NCBI GenBank assembly: GCA_003155695.1
Contig: PMDZ01000008.1
Location: 103,362-159,584 of the forward strand
Direction of reading: 5' to 3'
Length of the DNA stretch: 56,223 nucleotides
DNA from: Candidatus Nomurabacteria bacterium
GTDB lineage: Bacteria; Patescibacteriota; Minisyncoccia; Phycocordibacterales; UBA9973
A program made the position numbers and the translations under genes. Below the pieces are notes generated by a model. That model searched no databases, was not told the DNA's origin, and saw only the letters and a list, made by a program, of their open reading frames with translations. Every line of letters starts with the position of its first letter. Position 1 is the first letter of the stretch. Positions 8,479-15,219 of this stretch are shown in pieces.

Positions 8479-9151
8479 TAACCACAAATTCACCCCTTTG
8501 CTTGTCAGGATTCTTTGTAAAATATTCCAAAATTTCCTCCGGCGTCCCTTCGACAAATTCTTCAAACTGCTTGGTAATTTCCCTTCCAATGACAATTTTA
8601 AATTTTGGAGCATACTCAATCAGCGATGCCAGTGTCTTTAAAATCCTGTGTGTCGATTCATAAAAAACCATAACTCTTTCACTATTTGCAATTTCTTTGA
8701 ATAAAGTTAATCTGCCTTTCTTATGTGGCAGGAATCCTAGGAAAACAAATCCGGCGGAAGATATTCCGCTTGCTGATAGTGCCGATATTAATGCACTTGG
8801 TCCGGGAATGGGAAAAATTTTCGCTTCAGCCCCAAATTCTTTCCGAACATTTGCCACGAGTAAAACTCCCGGGTCCGAAATACACGGGGTCCCGGCATCA
8901 GAAACCAAAGCCAAATTCTTGCCACCTCGCAACAAATTAATAACAACCGCTTCTTTATTTTCAGAACTGTGGGCATGATAACTCATAGTTTTTGTTTTAA
9001 TATTGTATTTATTCAGCAAATTTTGCGTTGTTCGGGTATCTTCGCATAAAATATAATCCACTTCTTTCAGAGTTCGAAGAGCTCTTAGAGTAATATCCTC
9101 CATGTTCCCTATCGGTGTGGCGACGATGTATAGAGTTCCTAATTCGTTCAT
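8465..9151 (-). CDS. rsmI: 16S rRNA 2'-O-ribose C1402 methyltransferase
   Basis: This 228-aa protein carries the tetrapyrrole-methylase fold: LYIVATPIGNMEDITLRALR at the start, CEDTRTTQNLLNKY, the SAM-binding LVSDAGTPCISDPG and FPIPGPSALISALSASG. It methylates C1402 of 16S rRNA together with RsmH, which is also in this window. It is shorter than the E. coli enzyme (286 aa), lacking the C-terminal extension. The start ATG follows TATAAT by 7 nt, so its leader should be minimal. The terminator of the upstream small gene lies just before its promoter. Confidence 0.95.
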   Translation of the reverse strand: MNELGTLYIVATPIGNMEDITLRALRTLKEVDYILCEDTRTTQNLLNKYNIKTKTMSYHAHSSENKEAVVINLLRGGKNLALVSDAGTPCISDPGVLLVANVRKEFGAEAKIFPIPGPSALISALSASGISSAGFVFLGFLPHKKGRLTLFKEIANSERVMVFYESTHRILKTLASLIEYAPKFKIVIGREITKQFEEFVEGTPEEILEYFTKNPDKQRGEFVVIVEP

Positions 9152-9167
9152 GGTTTAGATTATAACA

Positions 9168-9205
9168 TAAAAAAAGACCCGTCTAAGCATAAGCGAAGAC
9201 AGGTC
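9168..9205 (-). terminator. Rho-independent terminator after the 57-aa gene
   Basis: On the minus strand GACCTGTCT and AGACGGGTC form a 9-bp stem with one G-U pair, 12-nt loop, then a T-run of seven. It ends the transcript of the small gene at 9223-9396. Confidence 0.8.
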
Positions 9206-9222
9206 AACTTTCAATTAGTTTT

Positions 9223-9396
9223 TTAAAATTTTTTGTACATGGCAACAATTATTCCAATGCAAACAAATATAATTGCTATAGCTGTTCCAGCTGGAATTGT
9301 CCCCCCAACTGTTCCTTTTATAGAACATGCTACAAAAATTGCAACAATTACTAAAAGAAACGCGAATGTACCTTTGATTACTTTAATTGCTTTCAT
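9223..9396 (-). CDS. Small two-TM protein, 57 aa, with structured leader
   Basis: This ORF is below the track cutoff. ATG at 9396 gives MKAIKVIKGTFAFLLVIVAI followed by a Gly/Thr-rich turn (GTVGGTIPAG) and a second TM helix ending IIVAMYKKF. Two TM helices with positive ends make it a credible small membrane protein; the residues FVACSIKG could mark a lipobox-like Cys but this is weak. It has the best promoter of the neighbourhood (TTGACA-N17-TATACT), an approximately 80-nt leader with a 15-bp perfect hairpin, and its own terminator, so it is a monocistronic, probably regulated unit. Family unknown. Confidence 0.7.
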   Translation of the reverse strand: MKAIKVIKGTFAFLLVIVAIFVACSIKGTVGGTIPAGTAIAIIFVCIGIIVAMYKKF

Positions 9397-9406
9397 TTCA
9401 AATAGT

Positions 9407-9459
9407 TTTTTGGGTTATCTGGAAAGACTACAATATAATCTCCTCAGATAACCCAAAAA
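9407..9459. repeat. 15-bp perfect inverted repeat in the leader of the 57-aa gene
   Basis: Arms 9407-9421 (TTTTTGGGTTATCTG) and 9445-9459 are exact reverse complements with a 23-nt loop. It lies in the 5' leader on the minus strand. A short ORF of 11 codons (ATG 9463 to TAG 9428) begins just before the hairpin and stops in the loop. Confidence 0.85.
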
Positions 9460-9481
9460 CCATTTCAACGTTCTCAAATAT

Positions 9482-9510
9482 AGTATATCACTTTTAGGAG
9501 TTATTGTCAA
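9482..9510 (-). promoter_or_regulatory. Near-consensus promoter of the 57-aa gene
   Basis: TTGACA (9505-9510), exactly 17 nt, TATACT (9482-9487). Predicted start near 9475, giving a leader of about 80 nt that contains the hairpin at 9407-9459. Confidence 0.85.
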
Positions 9511-9565
9511 TAGTATATATCCCCTTGTATTTAAGCTATTTTCTTGTAAAAAAGTTAAATTTTTC

Positions 9566-10528
9566 CTATTTTAAAATAAAATTAAAAAGATACCCAGTAA
9601 ACATAATCCCGACCCCAACAATTCCGGCAAAGATAAGAATAAGTTTTGTTTTCATAACTTTCTTCAATATCATAAATTCCGGAAGAGATAAAGCTGTGAC
9701 GGACATCATAAATGCAAGTGTCGTGCCCATAGACACTCCCTTTTCAGTTAAAGCAGACACAAGAGGTATGACACCAGCAGCGTTTGAGTAAAGGGGTATT
9801 CCAACAAGAACAGCCAGAGGCACTGCATACCATTTGCCACTTCCGGCATATTGAGCCAGAAAATCCGCCGGCAAATACCCATGAATCCATGCTCCTATTC
9901 CAATACCAATTAAAACATAAAGCCATACTTTTTTAAGAATATCTTTCGTATAATCAAATGCATAATTAACTCTATCTTTCATAGTCATGCTGGGTAAATC
10001 AATATTTCCATTTATAGAATTTTCATAAACAAATGATTCCACAAGATTCTCGACTTTTAACTTCCCTATTATTATTCCGGACAGAATCGCAATAACTAAA
10101 CCACTTGTTATGTATATGAGGGCTATCTTCCAGCCAAACAAACCGAGGAGTAATACAAGAGCAACCTCGTTTATCATTGGTGAAGCTATAAGGAAAGAAA
10201 AAGTTGTTCCGAGTGGTACTCCGGCTTGAACGAAACCCAAGAACAAAGGGATTGCCGAACATGAACAAAATGGAGTGATAATACCCAAAAGTGAGGCCAG
10301 AACATTTCCCACATATTTATTCTTACGTGATAAAATTGCCCTTATCTTTTCCGGCAATAAATATGACCTGATTATTGAGACAACAAAGATGATTACAAAT
10401 AAAAGAATAAAGATTTTTATTGTATCAAAGATGAAAAAGTTCACAGCTGAAGCAAGCAGTGTTTTGGGAACAATCCCCAAAATCGTATAAGTTAAAAAAT
10501 CAGCCAATAGTTGTATCGGGTAAAACAT
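9566..10528 (-). CDS. ArsP/SO_0444-type permease (PF03773)
   Basis: This 320-aa protein has about 8-9 TM helices and the family hallmark ITPFCSCSAIPLFLGFVQAG in the first half, repeated in looser form as VGIPLYSNAAGVIPLVSAL in the second. Members export organoarsenicals, copper/zinc or other soft species. The conserved CSC cysteines fit soft-metal or arsenical handling. It is the last gene of an arsR-rhodanese-thioredoxin-permease operon, so it is expected to be induced by the ArsR ligand. Substrate cannot be decided from sequence. Confidence 0.9.
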   Translation of the reverse strand: MFYPIQLLADFLTYTILGIVPKTLLASAVNFFIFDTIKIFILLFVIIFVVSIIRSYLLPEKIRAILSRKNKYVGNVLASLLGIITPFCSCSAIPLFLGFVQAGVPLGTTFSFLIASPMINEVALVLLLGLFGWKIALIYITSGLVIAILSGIIIGKLKVENLVESFVYENSINGNIDLPSMTMKDRVNYAFDYTKDILKKVWLYVLIGIGIGAWIHGYLPADFLAQYAGSGKWYAVPLAVLVGIPLYSNAAGVIPLVSALTEKGVSMGTTLAFMMSVTALSLPEFMILKKVMKTKLILIFAGIVGVGIMFTGYLFNFILK

Positions 10529-10529
10529 A

Positions 10530-10769
10530 TTAAATATTTTTTGAGATAATATCTTTTAATCTTTTTTTATCCGGAAGCATACTTACCAATACCGGCTTAT
10601 CATTAATAGCAAGTACAGGGCTTTGCATGATTCCCATAGCAACAATTTTATTGATATCGTTGCTATATATAACTTCATCATTAATACCCAGTTCGGAGGA
10701 TACTTCTTTCGTCAATTCAAATAATGCTTTGCATTTTTTACACCCGGAACCAATAACTTCTATTTTCAT
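10530..10769 (-). CDS. Thioredoxin-like redox-active disulfide protein
   Basis: From ATG 10769 the product is 79 aa, MKIEVIGSGCKKCKALFEL, with a CKKC active site at the end of the first strand and cis-Pro in MQSPVLAINDKPV. This is the small 'thioredoxin_3/redox-active disulfide 2' family. The longer start on the track (10802) overlaps the rhodanese gene and adds a non-homologous tail. In ArsR operons such proteins sit beside PF03773 permeases; a role in reducing or relaying thiol-bound substrate is plausible but unproven. The permease stop lies 1 nt away, showing tight coupling. Confidence 0.85.
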   Translation of the reverse strand: MKIEVIGSGCKKCKALFELTKEVSSELGINDEVIYSNDINKIVAMGIMQSPVLAINDKPVLVSMLPDKKRLKDIISKNI

Positions 10770-10773
10770 AATA

Positions 10774-11007
10774 TTATAATAAATTATTAATACTGCCTGC
10801 ATCAGTAATCTTTTTAAACCCGATTTTTTCCATCATGCCTTTTGCCATCATGGATCTATTACCGGATTCACAATATAAAGTTATCTCTTCATCTTTTTTA
10901 ACACTAGGAAAGACACCTTGCATCATATCCATGATGTCATGATTAATTGCTCCATCTATATGGCCATTCTCGTATTCTTCTTTTGTTCTGACGTCTACTA
11001 ATATCAT
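10774..11007 (-). CDS. Single-domain rhodanese-like protein
   Basis: From ATG 11007 (MILVDVRTKEEYENGHIDGA) this is a 77-aa minimal rhodanese with the active-site loop YCESGNRSMMA holding the catalytic Cys. The start is decided by an ATGA overlap with the arsR stop, which shows translational coupling; the longer track start is inside arsR. Rhodaneses move sulfane sulfur or reduce arsenate in some ArsR operons. At 77 aa it is shorter than the usual 100 and lacks part of the N-terminal strand. Confidence 0.88.
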   Translation of the reverse strand: MILVDVRTKEEYENGHIDGAINHDIMDMMQGVFPSVKKDEEITLYCESGNRSMMAKGMMEKIGFKKITDAGSINNLL

Positions 11008-11276
11008 ATTATTTTTTGAGTTAATGCCGATTGATAATGCCAAATTGCTTCCTCATTGCGAGAATAGATTATTTTAGTTCCTTCGCGTCTACTCTTTAAT
11101 AAACCTAAATCCTTTAATACTTTCAAATGATGAGAGCTCAGGTTTTGAGGTAATTTAAGCTTAGGGTGTATCTCACAGGCACATTTTTCACCCTTTTTGA
11201 GAAACTGCAATATCTCCAACCTGTTTAATTCAGAGATGGCAATCAAGTATTTTTTTATATCTACTGATTTAATCAT
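11004..11276 (-). CDS. ArsR/SmtB-family repressor
   Basis: This 90-aa winged-helix protein has LNRLEILQFLKKGEKCACEI, then the recognition helix QNLSSHHLKVLKDLGLL and the wing SRREGTKIIYS. Cys-Ala-Cys in the DNA-binding helix region (EKCACEI) matches the ELxCxC-type inducer site of arsenic/soft-metal sensors. It is first in an operon with rhodanese, thioredoxin-like protein and permease. A perfect palindrome lies 10 nt upstream of its start codon, consistent with autorepression and release by the metal or arsenical. Confidence 0.92.
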   Translation of the reverse strand: MIKSVDIKKYLIAISELNRLEILQFLKKGEKCACEIHPKLKLPQNLSSHHLKVLKDLGLLKSRREGTKIIYSRNEEAIWHYQSALTQKII

Positions 11277-11285
11277 AATAAAATG

Positions 11286-11309
11286 CTATATCAATATGTA
11301 TTGATATAG
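11286..11309. promoter_or_regulatory. Palindromic ArsR operator
   Basis: CTATATCAAT-ATGT-ATTGATATAG is a perfect 10-bp dyad with a 4-nt centre and contains the ATCAA-N6-TTGAT core typical of ArsR/SmtB boxes. It lies just upstream of arsR, where it would cover the operon promoter. Confidence 0.85.
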
Positions 11310-11349
11310 TACCATTACTATAAATAAAATACAATGTCTGCTTAAGCAG

Positions 11350-11421
11350 TGACCCTACAGAGAATCGGACTCTGATTTTATCCTTGAGAAGGATACGTCC
11401 TAACCGTTAGACGATAAGGCC
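11350..11421 (-). tRNA. tRNA-Glu (CTC)
   Basis: On the minus strand GGCCTTA pairs with TAGGGTC (two G-U wobbles). The anticodon loop TTCTCAA gives anticodon CTC and the T-loop TCCGATT is flanked by CAGAG/CTCTG. No 3' CCA is encoded. A 12-bp palindrome CTGCTTAAGCAG follows within 1-2 nt of the 3' end. Confidence 0.93.
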
Positions 11422-11468
11422 AAAATATTATCTACTCTGTGATATTACTACTTTTTTTTATATTAATC

Positions 11469-11510
11469 AAAAAAAGAAAACCCCAACTAATTGAGATCAA
11501 TTAATTGGGG
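11469..11510 (-). terminator. Strong Rho-independent terminator
   Basis: CCCCAATTAATTGA pairs with TCAATTAGTTGGGG (14 bp, one G-U, 2-nt turn) and is followed by TTTTCTTTTTTT on the minus strand. Confidence 0.9.
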
Positions 11511-11615
11511 GGATGGTATATCGTGGATATTTGGTAGGTAGCTTGTCGGCAAGGTTTTGGTTGTATACAACCATTCCCGCAAATAGCGACCTACAAATTG
11601 CTAACGAATCTATTT
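11469..11615 (-). ncRNA. Candidate short transcript (about 147 nt), ncRNA or peptide leader
   Basis: The limits are set by a TTGACT-N17-TACAAT promoter (11622-11650) and a 14-bp terminator with a long T-run (11469-11510). The body has a 14-nt perfect palindrome (GGTTGTATACAACC) and a possible closing helix TGTAGGT/ACCTACC. It matches no RNA class that I recognise (not 6S, tmRNA, SRP or RNase P by visible motifs). It also holds a 25-codon ORF, ATG 11574 to TGA 11497, encoding MVVYNQNLADKLPTKYPRY..., so a small-peptide gene is an alternative reading. The segment 11422-11700 has no other gene. Confidence 0.5.
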
Positions 11616-11621
11616 ACCTTA

Positions 11622-11650
11622 ATTGTATACAACCCTATCGGGTAAGTCAA
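11622..11650 (-). promoter_or_regulatory. Promoter with embedded TTGTATACAA palindrome
   Basis: TTGACT (11645-11650), 17 nt, TACAAT (11622-11627). The -10 is part of the palindrome TTGTATACAA (11623-11632). The same 10-mer recurs downstream at 11561-11570, so a dimeric repressor could bind both. Confidence 0.7.
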
Positions 11651-11700
11651 CCAAATACCATTGACGAGCAAGGTCAATATGTGTTGTAGAAACAAAAATT

Positions 11701-12147
11701 TTATTGCACGATATAACCATTCGCATCAACCAGAACCGCTGTATCGTCTCTTAAATTTCTATCTTCATTATTACTATCGTCCCCTAACATTGCCTCAATG
11801 AAGTAAAGTTTCTCTCCCGGCTTTACATTGTAAGTTTGTGTTTGATATTCCGGATTTTGAGAATTTAATGTAATCTGCATTGAACCGTCAGCTTGTGTAT
11901 TTTTCGTCACATTAAACCCGTTCAAAGCAGTTTGGGTGGCTACATCATAAGTCGGAGTTGAGATAAGAAAAGCATTCTGCGATAGCGGAGAACTTGAAAA
12001 CAGCACAGGGGCATTGCTATTCTGGCTTGTAGGAATCACAGAATTATTACCTAAATTATTTTGTTTCTTTGCCCCGGAGACAATTAACAACACTATTATA
12101 ATTAGGATAATGATTACGATAACAATTATTGTAGAATTTTTTTTCAT
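11701..12147 (-). CDS. Membrane-anchored hypothetical protein
   Basis: This 148-aa protein begins with a short positive tail and one long TM helix (TIIVIVIIILIIIVLLIVSG), then a Ser/Asn/Gln-rich linker and a mostly beta extracytoplasmic region with YNVKPGEKLYFIEAMLGDDS near the C-terminus. The layout (anchor plus small beta domain) is common for Patescibacteria surface proteins. No family is recognised. It stands alone; the next minus-strand unit begins 50 nt downstream with its own promoter. Confidence 0.7.
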   Translation of the reverse strand: MKKNSTIIVIVIIILIIIVLLIVSGAKKQNNLGNNSVIPTSQNSNAPVLFSSSPLSQNAFLISTPTYDVATQTALNGFNVTKNTQADGSMQITLNSQNPEYQTQTYNVKPGEKLYFIEAMLGDDSNNEDRNLRDDTAVLVDANGYIVQ

Positions 12148-12186
12148 ATATGTGGTCTTATCTATTCGTTAAATTTATCGACCTCG

Positions 12187-12282
12187 ATATGCTCACCATT
12201 CTATATTCTGAAGATGAATATAATATTAAAATATTTTATACTAATTTGACTGGCATATCTCAGAATGGTAATATGAGCATAT
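12187..12282. repeat. Imperfect long inverted repeat around the prs-like promoter
   Basis: Left arm ATATGCTCACCATTCT (12187-12202) matches the reverse complement of 12262-12282 (AGAATGGTaataTGAGCATAT) except for a 4-nt insertion. The spacer of about 59 nt holds the -35 element. Confidence 0.75.
12246..12274 (+). promoter_or_regulatory. Promoter of the prs-like gene
   Basis: TTGACT (12246-12251), 17 nt, TAATAT (12269-12274). Predicted start near 12281 leaves a leader of about 18 nt. The right arm of the inverted repeat covers the -10. Confidence 0.7.
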
Positions 12283-12298
12283 TCTTATAAATAATAAT

Positions 12299-13324
12299 AT
12301 GGATAAAAACAAAAATAAAAAAAGAATAACTATGAAAAAAAGTAGGTTCGGAGAATTCGGACTGATTATTGCCAACTCCCACACATCATTGGGATTGGAA
12401 GTAGCAAAAAAACTTGGAGTTACTTCGCTTGAAATTGAATCAAAACCTTTTCCAAATAATGAATTGGATGTCAGAAGATTAAGTGATATAAGCGGCAAGG
12501 ATATTTGTATCTTTAGCTCACTACACTCTCGCTATGATACCATTAAAGAATTGCGACTGATTTGCAATTCAGTCAAAGGGAGCGCAGCTAGAGTGTTTGG
12601 AGTATTTCCGTTTGTCAGAGATGGAAAATCCGATCATGTGAAGCGCTTTGGGGAAACCGTAGCATACAAAGACGTTGCGATGGAAATCTCAAGTTCCGGA
12701 TTGGAAGTAATTGCCATTTTCGATCAACATTCCAGCCAGCATCCAAGTTTCTATGACACGACACATTACCGGCTTCGTACTGTGCATCATGTTTACCTGA
12801 TGAGAATCCTCATTGAGTATGCAATAAAGCACAGCGGTGAGTTTGATAGTGTCTTGGCTCTTGATGATGGAGGATTCAAAAGGAACAAGAAGATTGCCGA
12901 GTTGCTTAACAAAGATGTTTCTTTCATTATTAAAGAAAGAGACGCTAGTACTAGAAAAATTAATATTGAAAAGTCAAAAATTATCGGAAATATCAAAGGA
13001 CAAAAAGTTGTTGCTTTTGATGACATGCTCCAAAATGGTGGAACCTTGGAGGCCGGTGCAAAGATAGCTAAATATAATGGTGCGAAGGAAATTAGCTTCT
13101 TCCTTGTTCACAACGATTTTTCGGATGAAACATTTAACCGTATAAATCCTTTGCTTGAAAACGGAACAATCGATAAGATATATATTCTTGAAACCATTCC
13201 ACTTCAAAATAAAGAGAAGTGGCACAAGAACCTAATCATAATCAGTCCGGCAGACTTTATCGCCGAAGTTATCAAACGCATTCATGAAGAAGGCCACATG
13301 CGTAATTTGTTTATCGAATTATAA
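12299..13324 (+). CDS. Divergent ribose-phosphate pyrophosphokinase homologue
   Basis: This 341-aa protein has the two-lobed phosphoribosyltransferase fold of PRPP synthetases. Recognisable parts are FPNNELDVRR in the N-lobe, FDQHSSQ where Prs has the VDLHAGQ histidine, DDGGFKRNKKIAELL for the DxGGVKRA segment, and the PRPP loop VVAFDDMLQNGGTL. Prs makes PRPP from ribose 5-phosphate and ATP. Several canonical residues are replaced, and it is about 25 aa longer than Prs, so it may be a true Prs of this lineage or a paralogue with changed specificity. An internal ATG at 12332 is an alternative start. It is monocistronic. Confidence 0.8.
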   Translation: MDKNKNKKRITMKKSRFGEFGLIIANSHTSLGLEVAKKLGVTSLEIESKPFPNNELDVRRLSDISGKDICIFSSLHSRYDTIKELRLICNSVKGSAARVFGVFPFVRDGKSDHVKRFGETVAYKDVAMEISSSGLEVIAIFDQHSSQHPSFYDTTHYRLRTVHHVYLMRILIEYAIKHSGEFDSVLALDDGGFKRNKKIAELLNKDVSFIIKERDASTRKINIEKSKIIGNIKGQKVVAFDDMLQNGGTLEAGAKIAKYNGAKEISFFLVHNDFSDETFNRINPLLENGTIDKIYILETIPLQNKEKWHKNLIIISPADFIAEVIKRIHEEGHMRNLFIEL

Positions 13325-13353
13325 AGATGTTTATCGGCACCTCTATAAAAAGC

Positions 13354-13382
13354 TTGACAAATAAGTCATTATTGTTTATAAT
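13354..13382 (+). promoter_or_regulatory. Perfect consensus sigma-70 promoter
   Basis: TTGACA (13354-13359), exactly 17 nt, TATAAT (13377-13382). No base deviates from the housekeeping consensus. Leader of about 25 nt before ATG 13414. Confidence 0.9.
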
Positions 13383-13413
13383 GAGAAAAATTTAAAACTA
13401 AACATTAACGACT

Positions 13414-13830
13414 ATGACAGCTACAAATTATGAGAGAAAGCATCTCGCAATTTTTAAATTTCTTACTTCGGAAACTATTCCTGAGGTAGTTATTACAATC
13501 CCAGAGACAAAATATTGTCTTTTTCACACCGATAAGGGGATAGCTTATTTATACAACGTGCAAATTAAAAGTGACAAAAAAATATTAATTGTTCACTTTT
13601 GGCCGAATTATACGATATTACTGCATATCGTAAGCAAGGAATCATTGCACTGCATGAGCTATATTCTTCTCAAGGAAAAATTCTTGAATGATTCAGACTC
13701 AATAGCTTCAAAATCTGAATACGATTACACTCTTTCAAATCAAAGGGAATTCGAACTTTGGTTTCATGGCGAATTTCAAAATTGGCTGCCAAAGCCATGG
13801 AAAATGGTGGCAAGAATTGTCACAGTTTAA
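13414..13830 (+). CDS. Hypothetical protein, 138 aa, highly expressed by promoter
   Basis: No family is recognised. The product is soluble, rich in aromatic residues, begins MTATNYERKHLAIFKFLTSE and ends WLPKPWKMVARIVTV. It has no signal peptide or TM helix. Two Cys are widely spaced (in YCLF and HCMS). It forms its own unit: the perfect consensus promoter upstream and a strong hairpin terminator downstream. That combination suggests high constitutive expression of a protein with no obvious function. Neighbours on either side are unrelated. Confidence 0.75.
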   Translation: MTATNYERKHLAIFKFLTSETIPEVVITIPETKYCLFHTDKGIAYLYNVQIKSDKKILIVHFWPNYTILLHIVSKESLHCMSYILLKEKFLNDSDSIASKSEYDYTLSNQREFELWFHGEFQNWLPKPWKMVARIVTV

Positions 13831-13854
13831 TTAAAAGTACATTACACTTAACTT

Positions 13855-13894
13855 AAAAAAAGCCCGGTCTGCATCATTATGCGCCGGGTTTTAT
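13855..13894. terminator. Bidirectional terminator between orphan gene and murF
   Basis: CCCGG/CCGGG outer stem with inner GCAT/ATGC stem (GCATCATTATGC), flanked by AAAAAAA and TTTTATTATTT. It serves the plus-strand orphan gene and the minus-strand murF. Confidence 0.88.
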
Positions 13895-13908
13895 TATTTA
13901 TAAACACT

Positions 13909-15210
13909 TTATCTATTTTGCCACTCTTTATCCTGACGGCAGAGAAGCTTGTTTTTGAGCTCTTTGTGCTCCATGATGGCCTCCACAGCCCTTTCCAGAC
14001 GTATTCCCTGGGAACCCTTGATTAAGATTATATCCCCTTTTTCTACCATCCCTTCCAAGAATTTTGCCGTCGTTTTTGATGAATCAAAACTGTAAATATT
14101 TTTTTGCTGGAAACCTTTTTCAACTGCCCCTTCGGCGATAAATTTGGCTCTCGGCCCGACGACGACCAAAATATTTGCCACGCCAACTATTTTCTCTCCG
14201 ACAAGGTGATGCTCTTCTTCCGTATATTTTCCAAGTTCGAGCATATCTCCAAGAACAGCAATTTTTCTCTTCCCTTCCACATCTTTCAATACTTGAATTG
14301 CTGCATTCATAGCAATAGGCGATGAATTATATGTATCATCTATAATGACAGAATTGTTTATACCTTCAATAAAGGAAAGCCTCCCCGGCGGAGTGACATA
14401 ATCGCTCACCGCTTTTATTGATTCCAATAAATCACAACCAAGCTCGTGTGCGCAGGCAACAGCAGCAAGTGCTTGGCCGATATTATGCATCCCTAAAATG
14501 TTCGGCAACATCACCGGGAAAGTATTCCCTTCATATTCAAGTTTGAAATTAATTCCATCGGGGACTTTTATTCCATTGTGAGTTTTGTATAAGTAAGTAG
14601 GATACAAGGCATGATAGGTTGAGTTTTCATGAAATCCAAAAGATATGGTTTTGTGATTGAATTTCTGGTGAAGTGAGTAAACTTTTTCGTCGTCATGATT
14701 CAGTATTAGTATCCCATCTTTTCGGAGGGCGTGAACAAGAGCGGTTTTTTCTTCGATAATTTTTTCAACCGAGCCGAAGAATTCCACATGGACAGGCCTG
14801 TCTGGGAAAGAGGTAATAATTACGACATCGGGTTTAAGCCAAGGAAGAATATTATTCTTTATATCTCCCGGTTTACCGACTCCGACTTCAAGAATCAGAT
14901 ATTCCGGATATGGCCTTTTCCATAGGATTAAAGAAAATCCGTGTAATATATTCTCAAACCAGACGAAAGGATCATTCCAACCATTTGGTGAACCCAAGAT
15001 TGTCAGCGGTAAGCCTATTTCACTGTTAAAACTTTTTTCGCTTTTGCGGACGGTTTTAAATTTTGACAGCACGGTGAAAATTGCATCTTTTGTTGAAGTT
15101 TTGCCGACAGACCCGGTAATTGCAATAATCTTCGGGTGATATCTGGCAAGAATCAGCTTTGATTGCCAGGTTATTATTAGAACTATAATTTTTTTAAAAG
15201 CATTTTTCAT
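13909..15210 (-). CDS. murF: UDP-MurNAc-tripeptide:D-Ala-D-Ala ligase
   Basis: This 433-aa Mur ligase has the P-loop ITGSVGKTSTKDAIF (near 30-45), the central-domain Glu/His pattern YLILEVGVGKPGDI, and the MurF-type DDTYNSSPIAMNAAI with HALGDMLELG-like VLGDMLELG in the C-terminal domain. MurF adds D-Ala-D-Ala to complete the pentapeptide precursor in the cytoplasm. The N-terminal uridine-binding domain is reduced: the P-loop comes very early and only a membrane-like helix (KKIIVLIITWQSKLIL) precedes it, unlike the about 100-residue domain 1 of E. coli MurF. Last gene of the mraZ-rsmH-ftsL-ftsI-murF operon. Confidence 0.92.
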   Translation of the reverse strand: MKNAFKKIIVLIITWQSKLILARYHPKIIAITGSVGKTSTKDAIFTVLSKFKTVRKSEKSFNSEIGLPLTILGSPNGWNDPFVWFENILHGFSLILWKRPYPEYLILEVGVGKPGDIKNNILPWLKPDVVIITSFPDRPVHVEFFGSVEKIIEEKTALVHALRKDGILILNHDDEKVYSLHQKFNHKTISFGFHENSTYHALYPTYLYKTHNGIKVPDGINFKLEYEGNTFPVMLPNILGMHNIGQALAAVACAHELGCDLLESIKAVSDYVTPPGRLSFIEGINNSVIIDDTYNSSPIAMNAAIQVLKDVEGKRKIAVLGDMLELGKYTEEEHHLVGEKIVGVANILVVVGPRAKFIAEGAVEKGFQQKNIYSFDSSKTTAKFLEGMVEKGDIILIKGSQGIRLERAVEAIMEHKELKNKLLCRQDKEWQNR

Positions 15211-15219
15211 TTCTATATT

